From the NCBI RefSeq assembly GCF_022201045.2, contig NC_068557.1, positions 32,589,501-32,653,500 of the forward strand: DNA of 64,000 nt, read 5' to 3'. The position numbers and the translations under genes are program-made. Source of the stretch: Citrus sinensis. Lineage: Eukaryota; Streptophyta; Magnoliopsida; Sapindales; Rutaceae. The notes under the pieces were generated by a model. It had not been told where the DNA came from and ran no database searches. It saw nothing but the letters and a program-made list of their open reading frames with translations. Of the stretch, positions 25,377 to 35,172 are shown one piece after another; the stretch's first letter is position 1; each line of letters starts with the position of its first letter.

Positions 25377-28274
25377 ATGGTTGGTTTTGATGAACTCAAA
25401 CTTGGCGGAGTTGAAGAGCTCTCTCTTGCTCATCCTGATCCTGTTGTTTTAGAACTCAATCGTTTACAGAATCAGCTTAAAGGTTTTTCTCTTCTTCATA
25501 GTTCATGCTTTTATGACTACTTTGTTTTTGAGCTGTCCAAATTCCAGGTGTGTGCTTACTCGGCTTATGACAATAATTTTTATTTTACATTATTCCAGAG
25601 AAGGATAGGGAGCTTGCGGATGCTCAGGGTGAAATCAAGGCACTAAGAGCAACTGAAGTTCTGAAAGATAAGGCTATAGAAGAGGTACTCAGAATTTCTA
25701 TGCAAGCAAATTTAGTAGTTCAATTTGATATCCATATATGCGCATTCAATACTCGCATAGATACATTATTATTGTCACACGAAAATAAATAAATATACAT
25801 ACACATATATACAGGCTACTAATTAACTTTAGCCAAAATGTTTGTGTTTATGGTAAATTTAGTATTGATTCTTTATTTTCTGCATTTACAGCTCAGAAAT
25901 GAGTTTGGTAAGATAGACGGGAAACTCAGAGTCACCCAAAACGTCCTGGAACATAGGGTAGGTCAAGGTCTAAGTGATACCTTTTGGAATTTTACATTAT
26001 TTTCGAGGCTTAACTTGTGAGTATTATTATAAGGGTCCTTCTATCTTACATGCATGTAAGATACATTTCTCTCACATGAATAGTGTGTGGATCCCACACA
26101 TACACTATTCATGTGAGGGGGATGTATCTTACATGCATGTAAGATAGGGTTTGCCTTATTATAAGGATATATTTTTCTAACATGATACAATGCAGAATCT
26201 TGAAATAAAGAAAGTAACAGGCGAGAAGAAAGATGCATTAGCTGCACAATATGCTGCGGAAGCAACTCTTAGAAGGGTGCATGCAAATCTTAAAGATGAT
26301 GATTCAGTTCCTATTGAGTCTGTCCTTGCTCCCCTGGAGGCGGATATCAAAACGTATAAAAAAGATATTGCTGCTCTTCAAGAGGACAAGAAGGCTTTGC
26401 AACGTCACACTAAGGCAAAAGAGATGGCTCTACTAGAGGCAGAGAAGATCCTGCGAAGTGCTCTGGAAAGAGCTTTGATAGTTGAGGAGGTTCAAAACCT
26501 AAACTTTGAGTTGAAGAGACAGATTGAGATATGCCAGGCATGATTTCCGGACTGAACCCATCACATTTGATGATGTACTAAGACTTTTGAATTATTAGCC
26601 AAATTGACATTACGATTATGCAGGAAGAGAACAGAATCCTTGAGAAAACCAATCGCCAAAAGGTATTGGAGGTTGAAAAGCTTAGCGGAACCATTAAAGA
26701 ACTAGAGGAAGCTGTTCTCGCAGGTGGGTCTGCGGCTAATGCTATTCGTGACTATCAGCGACAAATTACTGAGCTAAATGTAGGTGTCATACTTATGTGT
26801 TGTGATTTTCAGTTCTGTCGATAAGGTCCATTCAATGATCCTGTAACCTTAACATTTTCAGGAGGAGAAAAGGACCCTGGAGAGGGAGCTTGCCAGAGTT
26901 AAAGTTTCAGCAAACCGAGTAGCAACCGTGGTGGCTAATGAATGGAAGGATGAAAATGACAAAGTAATGCCCGTCAGACAATGGCTGGAAGAGAGAAGAT
27001 TGCTGCAGGTATTCCCTTATCGGAAAAGGTTCTTGGATCCAGGTTTCTAATTCATTTATTTATTTTTTGCCATTTAGATATTCTAAAAGTTTCTTGGGCT
27101 TCTATGACTAACCACATCCCTATATGTCTAGGCTGAGATGCAGAGACTAAAAGACAAGCTAGCTATATCAGAGAGAACAGCCAAGGCGGAAGCACAACTG
27201 AAGGTTAAATTCGATTCCTTTATGTTATATCTACAATTAGTTTGTCCTAATATTTTCACCGTCAGTTGAATTTTCTGTGCCGATGTGAATTAATTTTAGG
27301 AAAAATTGAAGCTAAGGCTAAAGACTCTGGAAGAAGGCTTAAAGCACGTGTCAAGTTTCTCGGGCAGTCCTAATACATTTTGCGGGTCACCTAAAACAGA
27401 AAAATCCAGTAACATTATTTTGGGGTTCTTAACAGCCAACGGTGGACTAAGGAAGAGATCAACATCACAGCCAAGGGCTTCTACTATCAGTAGAAACTCT
27501 CTACTGCATCAGCCAAACTCAGAAAATGCAACGGTCAATGGTAATTTTACTGGAGGACTAAAGCGAGCTGATAGCTTCAGAAAGAAATGTGCTGCCGGAG
27601 AAAACGTGCTGAGGAAAAGCATATGGCCATCGAAAAATAAGGTTGTTGATAGCAGTTGTGGCAAGGAAAATACTCAGGTGAAGGAGAACAAAGACAACAA
27701 TATTGATGAGTTTAAAATTGGTGACACAAACGTCTCAGTAGAAGTCAAAAACAAAGTTGGTGGCTATGAACATGAAGTTTCTCAGAACAAGGGAAATCCC
27801 AACCCTGTTAAAGAAGATGTGGTTTCTGGGTTTCTGTATGACAGACTACAAAAGGAAGTCATACTTTTGAGGAAGTTCTGTGAGTCTAAAGACAGTTGCT
27901 TGAATGCTAAAGATGAAGAAATCAAGGTTGAAGTGTTGTTTCAATTATCTCTTCTTACTCACCATGTGGTTAAAGCATGAGGTATTAATTGTCTAACCTT
28001 CCTTTCATTTCAGATGCTCATAAGGAAGGTTGATGCATTGACAAAAGCCATTGAAGCTGAGTCCAAGAAAATTAAGAGAGAAGCAGCGGCTAGAGAAAAG
28101 GAAGCTATATCTGCGAAACTGGATGACACCAGAAAAATCAGAAGCACAAGCTCTTCAAGAAGGTTGGTGAAACATCCATTAATTTTTATTTTTTTTAAAT
28201 TTCTTTTGTTCTCTGTTGCTTTCCCTAACATTCTGGATGGTCTAAATTGCAGCAGGGTAAACAAAGCACCTTGA
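25377..28274 (+). CDS. MAP70.5: Microtubule-associated protein 70-5-like (MAP70 family)
   Basis: Ten exons join in phase: 25377-25482, 25599-25684, 25892-25957, 26196-26537, 26624-26779, 26862-27008, 27132-27203, 27300-27926, 28014-28162, 28253-28274. They give 590 residues (589 with the alternative last acceptor). MAP70 proteins are plant-specific coiled-coil proteins that bind cortical microtubules and, for MAP70-5, help shape secondary cell walls. Residues 1-30 resemble the MAP70 start (DELKLGGVEEL, DPVVLELNRLQNQLK). Residues 35-340 are almost continuous coiled coil, including AAEATLRRVHANLKDDD, VRQWLEERRLLQAEMQRLKD and the SANRVATVVANEWKD block. A basic, Ser-rich stretch (about 340-450) follows, then a second coiled coil (about 495-580) and an end VNKAP. 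Intron 4 appears to have a GC donor and intron 3 carries a MITE. Paralogue-level naming is less certain than family. Confidence 0.9.
26033..26155. mobile_element. MULE-type foldback MITE in MAP70-5-like intron 3
   Basis: A nearly palindromic 123-bp element. Left end GGGTCCTTCTATCTTAC, right end (reverse complement) GGCAAACCCTATCTTAC; the arms continue through TTACATGCATGTAAGATACA and TCACATGAATAGTGT. A perfect 9-bp direct repeat TTATTATAA flanks it (26024-26032 and 26156-26164). Nine-base duplications are the hallmark of Mutator-like elements. It lies wholly within intron 3 (25958-26195) and leaves the splice sites untouched. Confidence 0.85.
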
Positions 28275-28962
28275 AGCTTCCTTTGGAAAGTTGCATGCCT
28301 CAGGAATTCGTTTAATTCATTTCTGCTGATTTTTCACTGTAAATAAGGATTATTTTGCAAATAGTTGAATAAGTTATGACTAAAAGAAGATTGTGAGAGA
28401 GCGAGAAGCTGACAATGTGATTTCGTTGGAGTGTGTTGAATTGTGTTTTCAAATGCTTGTGTATGCAATATGATTTCTGTCGACTGTTTGTTTAGATGCT
28501 CAAGTTACACTCACCAGTTCTCCAATCAATATCTAAAACTACCAGATGAGTGAAATATGAATTGTTTGTCATACACAGACCAAAGGATTTGAGTTCAGAA
28601 ACATTTTTTTCTGAGAAGGAATTTTCCATCGTGGCTGATCAAACTAGGCCCCGGAGTAATTGCGTATACGTTATGCTGAATCCACTGATTTCATGGCATT
28701 TACTTCTTAAGATTTAAACAATACGAGCATTAGTTTTCCTAAATATAAAGAGAAACACTAGAGACACTCTCGGAATTATTATAACCAAAAAATAATCCTC
28801 AATTACAGCTAAAAAATTGCTATAATGGAGGAAATAGATCGAAGCAATGACACCCGATTTAAAGAAAAAAAAAACACCCTCCTGCTCTTGAGCAGCTACT
28901 TTCTACAATCTAGTGAACTATACAGTAAATTCATCAACGGCATTGTGATGAGGAAAAGCTGA
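28275..28962. other. Intergenic between convergent genes
   Basis: This is the 3' flank of the MAP70-5-like gene (+) and of the small gene at 28963-29286 (-). No other feature was recognised. Confidence 0.5.
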
Positions 28963-29286
28963 TCAAAGATTTGGCACCTCCGGAATGGAAGCTAAAGATG
29001 GATGCCATTTCCGACACTGTTTCATTAAATTCTCAGAGAATCGAACAGAAACTTTTCCAGACTGGAACTTGTTTGCACTTGTCAGCAGTAACTCCAATTG
29101 CTGCCATGTGATCACAATCTTCACTCTCTCCTTTTTAGCCTCCCTTGCCTCAAGCTTGGTACCTTGAGGCAATGAAGAGTACGCCTTGTCACTATGCTTT
29201 TGTAAATCTTTTTCTTTGCCATTCAAAGGAATAATCCTAACTTTCTTGTGCGAAATGCAGGACAGAACAGGCACCAACTTTCCCAT
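28963..29286 (-). CDS. Small uncharacterised plant protein, 107 aa
   Basis: An intronless 107-residue frame. It starts MGKLVPVLSC (a G at position 2 and C at 10 would permit N-terminal lipid modification, unproven). It contains a basic segment (about 46-55), then RVKIVITWQQLELLL, and ends with KWHPSLASIPEVPNL. The combination of a VKIVIT-QLELLL helix and a W-PSL--IPE ending recalls a family of small plant proteins of unknown function; I cannot name it with certainty. There is no signal peptide or membrane segment. The stop-to-stop spacing, codon usage and family-like ending support a real gene. It is convergent with the MAP70-5-like gene. An open frame on the opposite strand is treated as its shadow. 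Confidence 0.6.
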   Translation of the reverse strand: MGKLVPVLSCISHKKVRIIPLNGKEKDLQKHSDKAYSSLPQGTKLEAREAKKERVKIVITWQQLELLLTSANKFQSGKVSVRFSENLMKQCRKWHPSLASIPEVPNL

Positions 29287-30092
29287 TGTGCACTCATCAT
29301 TTGAGTTTGTACTCTTAGCAATTTATATTGATGCTTTTAATTTGTTTTCACGTTGACGGCAACCTAACGTGCAAAGTGCAAACCATGATGCTTCATTATA
29401 AAGTATAAACTAGTGACGAATTTTATTCTAAAGAAATGGCAAGTACATACTTCGGTTTGCTAATTAACATTTTTTAGTGGGCTCTGAATAAGCAAGTCAA
29501 TAAGGGGCGTTTCTACAAGTTTGCATTAACTAAGAAGAATAGAAGATGTGGAACATATCATAACATTGTTTATTTCCACAAGGTCAAATATCCGTGCCCT
29601 TTCAGAAGTATTTAATAATTTGGAAGTCAAATTTCTGTCCGGTTTTTATAGGCTACCAAAGAATCAAAAGTTTTTGCATTTTGTTTTCTTCAATTATTTC
29701 ATGTTTTTAATTTTCTTTTTTCTTTTAATAAACAAATGCTAATAATTTGAGAGCTTGGGTGGTGATGTGTTTGGCTCAATGGCCGTTTGTAGTGCAAATC
29801 AATAATGTTTTCACAGTCAGCACCAGCAAGCTTCCTACCGATAGCAGTTAGCACTGACTGATTATTTTCAATACAACTTCCCAAATCCAGTAGCAAGTAC
29901 GAAATTTACATTTCCATAATTTCATTAGCTCTATATATAAAAATTCAAAGTATAAACAAAAGTTATGGTCTAATAGAACAAAAATTCTTCCTCCGTCAAG
30001 AGACATATAGCCCAGAACATAAAAAAAGGGGAGTTTGAGATGGTGAGCACATCATTGCTAAGCATACAACCTGATTCGGGAATGCCAGACAC
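29287..30092. other. Intergenic, no supported gene
   Basis: Promoter side of the small gene at 28963-29286 and 3' side of the PPR gene at 30093-32180. No repeat or gene was recognised. Confidence 0.5.
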
Positions 30093-32180
30093 TTACGAGG
30101 CAGTCACCTTGGCAGGAACTGAGACCAGTGAGCTTCTAGACTCCAACCATGACTTGGCTGCAGCCTCTGTAGTCAAAAACCAGCCAACCTTGTCTGGGGA
30201 ATCATGAAAAGGGGCATTTAATTCCTTCAAATGTGACTCGAAAACACTAGCTAATCCTTTGTCTGAGTACTTGTGTTTCCCGTGCCCAGTATTGATACCA
30301 AGTAATGGCGGAAACTCTTCTCCAGATTCCAGCGCTTTCGACAGGTCATTTATCCAAATGTGTAATGCAGTCAGTGCTGCTCCAAGCGAGAGGCTCTTCA
30401 GATGTAAAGACCACTGAGTTGGAGACCTGGATTGTATATCTGTGTAAACCTCCAGTGTAAGCCCCAGTTCTAAAAGCTTACATGCATTTTCCAACAGATT
30501 AAGATTGACACAGAGATCAATTAAGCAATTGCAGTAAGCCTTTTTGACGTCTTTGCTAATTGAATTAAAGAGTTCAGTTGCTTCCTTTTTGAAATCCCCT
30601 TCAATGTCTTGCTCCTCCAATAGAAGCTTCACCACATACCCCAGCTTTGAATTGGACTTTTCAACACATTCAACAAGCTTACCAAGCTCCTCCTTCGGGG
30701 TTTGAGTCATCACATTCAGAAGACAGCCGCAGAACCGATCGTCAGGAGTTATGCCCAACTCTGGCAGTCTGTTGAGTGCCCTCACAACATCATCAGTGCG
30801 CTGGGCCTTTCCATAGCATTGGATAAGTGATGTCAGAACAAAGAGATTAGGCTCAAAGCCCGCTTCCAACATCTCATTGAACATGGCCTCTGCCTCAGAG
30901 ACCTTCCCCCTGCATGAACATATGGTAATCATGGAAGAAAATGTCCAACTGTCAGGCTGGCAATTTTCAGAACTCTTCATGTCTTCAAATATCTCAAAAG
31001 CTTCATCAGTGTACCCTACGTCAGCACACATGGCCAAGAGTGTATTATAAAGAGTCACACTCAACTGCATTCCCTTCTCCTTCATCTCCCTGTAAACAGA
31101 AAGAGTGTCCTCCCCATATCTGGCCCTCCCATAAGCCCGCAACAGAGATGCATAGGTGTTCCAATTTGGGGAAAGTCCATTGTCGGTCATCTCTTTGTAA
31201 ATAGTCTTCACCTGCCAAGGCCTCTTCGCTCTTCCCATTGTGTCCAACAAATTGTTATATGTAATCATATTCGGCTTAACACCAATCGCTTTCATTTCTT
31301 CATAAACATTCAAGCACCCATCAAAATTACCCGCTGTCCCATATAGCTTAATCAAAGTAGAAAAAGCATTAGGATCAATACGCCATTTCTCATTCCTTGC
31401 CCTATCATACAAACCAAAAGCCATTTCCACATTACCAGCCCTACCATATGCATCAATCATAGACGAATAAGTAAGTGCATCAGGATCACATCCAAAACTA
31501 GGCATCCTCTCAAACCACTCAACAGCCTTGTTAGGCAAATTATTCATCCTAGCACAACTAATCAAAGTCGAAAAGGTAACATTATCTGGCTTAACACCTC
31601 GGTCAAGCATGTCATCAAACAACCTCTCGGCTTTATCCAAATCTCTACACTTTCTAAACACTTTCATAGTCACGTTGTAAAGAATCACTTCTTTACTAGC
31701 TTTCAATTTATTTGTAAAATATGTCAAAGCAAGCGCTGCAGTATCTGGGTTGGTCATGTTATTAAGAATAATGACACAATCTTGCTCTAAGAAATCATCA
31801 CCCAAGCAACGCAAAACACTAAAAACATCATCTTCAGTCGCACTACAAGAATCCAAATCTGCGGCAAGTTTAACAAGAGAATTGTACCTCGTATCATAAG
31901 ATTTTTCCTTCAACTTGGAAGCTCTTGGACTTTTGGGATTGACCCAGATGTAACTTTTAGGAGAAGAACCAGTTTTTCCGTGCGGGTATTGAGGATTTTG
32001 CGAATGCTTTGTAGGGTTTGAGCTCTGGGTTTCTTGCAACGAAACGCTGCGTTTTTGGAGAGAGGTTTTGGAGTAAAATGAGAGGGAGTCGTCGCGTTGA
32101 AAAGAGAAAGTGAAGGTTCTTCTTCCAAGCTTTGGTGTTGAAAAGAGAGAACACGTTGAGTAGCAGAGATTGGAAGCCAT
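30093..32180 (-). CDS. SVR7: Chloroplast PPR-SMR protein, SVR7/At4g16390-like
   Basis: A single intronless frame of 695 residues, close to the length of Arabidopsis SVR7, which binds chloroplast transcripts and is needed for normal accumulation or translation of ATP synthase mRNAs. The first 60 or so residues are rich in S, T, K and R and poor in acids, as expected of a plastid transit peptide. About nine 35-residue P-class PPR motifs run from about 165 to 481, for example VTFSTLISCARMNNLPNKAV and ITYNNLLDTMGRAKRPWQVK. A C-terminal SMR domain (about 592-680) contains SLHLKSLSLGAALTALHIWI and the TGHGK loop at 631-635. SVR7 is chosen over other PPR-SMR proteins by overall resemblance. Alternative frames starting within 15 bp of the ATG are shadows. 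The gene is intact. Confidence 0.92.
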   Translation of the reverse strand: MASNLCYSTCSLFSTPKLGRRTFTFSFQRDDSLSFYSKTSLQKRSVSLQETQSSNPTKHSQNPQYPHGKTGSSPKSYIWVNPKSPRASKLKEKSYDTRYNSLVKLAADLDSCSATEDDVFSVLRCLGDDFLEQDCVIILNNMTNPDTAALALTYFTNKLKASKEVILYNVTMKVFRKCRDLDKAERLFDDMLDRGVKPDNVTFSTLISCARMNNLPNKAVEWFERMPSFGCDPDALTYSSMIDAYGRAGNVEMAFGLYDRARNEKWRIDPNAFSTLIKLYGTAGNFDGCLNVYEEMKAIGVKPNMITYNNLLDTMGRAKRPWQVKTIYKEMTDNGLSPNWNTYASLLRAYGRARYGEDTLSVYREMKEKGMQLSVTLYNTLLAMCADVGYTDEAFEIFEDMKSSENCQPDSWTFSSMITICSCRGKVSEAEAMFNEMLEAGFEPNLFVLTSLIQCYGKAQRTDDVVRALNRLPELGITPDDRFCGCLLNVMTQTPKEELGKLVECVEKSNSKLGYVVKLLLEEQDIEGDFKKEATELFNSISKDVKKAYCNCLIDLCVNLNLLENACKLLELGLTLEVYTDIQSRSPTQWSLHLKSLSLGAALTALHIWINDLSKALESGEEFPPLLGINTGHGKHKYSDKGLASVFESHLKELNAPFHDSPDKVGWFLTTEAAAKSWLESRSSLVSVPAKVTAS

Positions 32181-32526
32181 TGTTCAACACTCACCTCAGG
32201 CTGAGTTATGTTATATTACACGCACGCACCCACGCGATAAACTGCAGCAGAAGAGTCTCTGCGTCTCTCTCTCTCTCTCTCTCGCGGCACAAACAACGGG
32301 ACCACCCTTATCAACAATGGGAGAGAAATTGAAGAGTACAGAAAAAAAAGGGGGAAAATGGTTATTTGAGCAAACTATGTAGGTTGGGCTTACATCATGA
32401 GCCCAAACAGCAAAATTGGGCTAAGTAGCTTGCGGCTCAATAGATTGAGCAAAAGGACTCCAATCCTCAGTCGAGGTATTGCGTATCTAAAATTTAGATT
32501 CTGAATTATATCTCAAGCCTCAATTG

Positions 32527-32779
32527 AGGCCCTATTTGATATTGAGATACTATAATTTTTAAATTATAATAGTTGTAAAAAAAAAAATTTTAAAATAAAA
32601 ATAGATAATGTATAATAAATATAACTTTTAAATAATATTTTTAAAAAAATAATAAACATATTATAAATTTTTCATAAATCAATTTATCTTTCAAGTTACA
32701 CTAATTAGTATTTACCTAATATTTTAGTACTGTAACTTAAAGTCTATAGTTACCCAACCTCAATGCTAAACATGTCCTT
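32527..32779. mobile_element. MITE, TTAAGG-ended family, copy B
   Basis: Left end AGGCCCTATTTGATATTGAG and right end (reverse complement) AAGGACATGTTTAGCATTGAG form an imperfect inverted repeat. The interior resembles copies A and C, including a TAATAAATATAACTTTTAA-like segment. No clear target duplication was found. Confidence 0.5.
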
Positions 32780-33298
32780 AGATAAAATTTCAATGGCTTA
32801 GTGAATTTCTTCATTAAAAAAAAAATGTTACCAATGTGTTGGTGAATAGTGATGATGCACATGGACATGAGAGAGTATGAGCCAGGTAATAGCCTAGGCA
32901 TTATTAACCAATAATAACCAACCAGAAGCACTTGCATGCATCAACTCTACTGATAACAGGAAGTGGCTAGCATTATTAGAGCACCATTACAAGACTATTT
33001 AAATGAAATTTTACTTATAATTTGAAAAACCACATAAGTAAAAATTATTTTAAAAGACTTTTCAAATAAGATTACCGTTCTCTTTCTATAATATAAAAAG
33101 AAGGACAATCTTATTTAGAGAATCTCATTTAGAGAATCTCTTAGAACCTTCAATTTAATATTATATTAGTTTTATTTTCTCATTCTTGAATGGAGTGATG
33201 TTTATAATTGTTATTATTTTAGTCAAGAAAAAAATTGATTAAAATAATATGAACTTAATTTTATTTAAAAAGTCTTTTGGAAGATGATTAACTTTTTT

Positions 33299-33527
33299 AG
33301 GTCACATTTAGGATTGAAGTGTTGTATCTTTTAAATTACAGCTGGAGTAGAAAAAAAGCTGTAACCATAAAACAAAAGTTAATTATATGTAGTAAATATA
33401 AATTTTAAGTAATAATTTTGATAAAATTATTAAAAATATAATAAATTTTTTATCATATGAGTAAAAAATTATATTAATATAACTTTTAAGTTACAGTAAT
33501 TAATATTTACCAAACACTTTAATCTTT
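33299..33527. mobile_element. MITE, TTAAGG-ended family, copy C
   Basis: Left end AGGTCACATTTAGGATTGAAG; right end (reverse complement) AAAGTGTTTGGTAAATATT. The interior shares ATATGTAGTAAATATAAATT and ATTATTAAAAATATAATAAA with copy A almost exactly. The right boundary is approximate. Confidence 0.5.
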
Positions 33528-33954
33528 TATTTATGTGATAAATAAATAAATATTTGAATAATTAAATTGAAGGAGTCTATATCGATTCCTTTTAATTTCG
33601 CCTTGATGTCCATTAATTTATAGATCTACCTCTAATTCGACTTGTTCCACAATGGACCGTGTATGCCATTAAATTTTATTTTCAGCATTAAAAGTGAGGA
33701 CCACAATGATGTGGAAATCTTACCCATCAACCATAAATGCATGCTGTCATCACTGTTGTATCAACCAATTACCCTTAGCCCCCGTGACTTTCAGTTTTTC
33801 GTACATTCACTAAAGTTTGATTTTTAATTCTCATATCTCCGTCGTCTCTCTCTCTCTCTCTCTCTTTCTTCCCATTGTTTGGTATCCAAAGAAGGGAAGG
33901 AAAAATTAAAAGATTTGTGTAAAAACCCCTTACGAGTTATAAATTGAACATTTC

Positions 33955-34008
33955 ATATATATATATATATAGAGAGAGGGGGGGCGGGGGGAGGAGGGAA
34001 GAGGGGAA
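33955..34008. repeat. Compound TA/GA/G-rich simple repeat
   Basis: A TA run passes into GA and then into a G-rich purine tract (GGGGGGGCGGGGGGAGGAGGG). The G-runs could support a G-quadruplex, which is inference only. Confidence 0.75.
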
Positions 34009-34136
34009 CCACAAATTAGATGACCATTACTCGATCACAATCAAGAAAACGCAAGAAAATATTAGACTATGAATAATAATAACAAAAATACATGACAAGG
34101 ACGAATATAATATAATCCAGTAGTAATTAATATGAT

Positions 34137-34980
34137 TCATATGATTGCGCAAGCTGAAGGATTTTCTTCAGAGAGGCAATCAGAACGGTATCCGTAATAC
34201 TTGCTGCTGCCGCCCCAACTATCATAAACTGGCCTTCCATAATAACCATCGTACCATATTTTCGGTGGCGGTCCGTAACGGTGACATGGCCCCCCACCGT
34301 GCCCCCCATAACACTCGGGGCAGCACACCCCAAATGGGTAATAAGGGGGTGGGTAACCCGGTGCTGGTGGGTCAACCTTAGGCTGTGGGTCAACCTTAGG
34401 CTTAGGTGTATCTTTAGGTTCTTTCTTTTTCTCTGGCTGATCTTTTTCTTTTCCTTTCTCAGGCGCAGGCTCCTTATTTTTAGGTTTCGACTCTTCTGCT
34501 TTTTCTTTTTTCTTCTCAGTCTGAGGTGTTTCTTTCTTCTTTTCGGGCTCTTTCTTATCAGCAGGCTCCTCCTTCTTCTTCTTCTGATCATCAGGTGATT
34601 TGATTTCAATGCTCTTGATTACGCCATCACCCTTGCAGCATATCTTGTCCCTCATCTTTTCGGGACAGCAGCAAACGACTTTGATTGTCACTTTGTTTTG
34701 CTTCTCATCGTATATCTGGTCTTGTATTTCTCTTGTTCACAAAATTCAACACAACATACATACATACATACGACCCTTAGCCCACTGATCATCAATAACA
34801 TTGATTTTTCATTTCACAAAATATATATGTGTAGACATAGCAGAGAAATTCAATTAAATTACTTACGTGGGAATTTGGAAAGTACTTTCTTGACTTTCTT
34901 ATAGCACTTTGAGCACTGAAGGTCAACCTTCAGCACCATTGTTGTAACCTGCAGCTGCCACAAAGTAAACAGCATGTGTG

Positions 34981-35014
<34 letters not shown>

Positions 35015-35172
35015 ATTAACATTTTGTATTTATGTGATTCATCACAGGAAACTAAAGTGATCGTCGTAGCTAGAGAAATGAAATTGAACAAAATGGGGAT
35101 TGGGGAATGAAGAGAGAGCAGATCTAGCAAAGTAAAAGATGAGTAAAAAGATTTGCAAACCTTGTCAGGCAT
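34137..35172 (-). CDS. HMA-domain isoprenylated protein, PYRICULARIA ORYZAE RESISTANCE 21-like, copy 1
   Basis: Three exons on the minus strand (35172-35161, 34948-34867, 34729-34137) give 228 residues. An N-terminal heavy-metal-associated domain (about 5-72) starts VTTMVLKVDLQCSKCYKKVK, with the metal-binding CxxC at C16 and C19, and continues QDQIYDEKQNKVTIKVV. A Lys/Glu/Pro-rich linker follows (about 75-160). Next is a Cys/Gly/Tyr-rich segment with GVCCPECYGGHGGGPC and GRPVYDSWGG. The protein ends CAII, a candidate CaaX prenylation box. Such proteins are thought to bind metal and attach to membranes through the lipid; rice Pi21 is a related protein affecting blast susceptibility. The four-codon first exon is supported by phase and by the identical structure of copy 2. 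Metal and lipid claims are by family analogy. Confidence 0.85.
34983..35010. repeat. AC microsatellite in intron 1 of HMA copy 1
   Basis: An uninterrupted CA/AC dinucleotide run of about 28 bp lies within the first intron. Copy 2 at 44639-45752 has no counterpart at this position. Confidence 0.9.

Larger units (their letters stand above)
32181..34136. other. Intergenic with MITEs and microsatellites
   Basis: The first 150 bp are the leader and promoter region of the PPR gene, with a CT run at 32265-32282. Two MITE copies follow (32527-32779 and 33299-33527), then CT and TA/GA tracts (33845-33872, 33955-34008). No gene was found. Confidence 0.5.

Noticed and set aside
34281-34598. 105-codon plus-strand hydrophobic frame opposite HMA copy 1
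   Set aside because: It is the complement of the Lys/Glu-rich linker, which always gives Phe/Leu-rich antisense.
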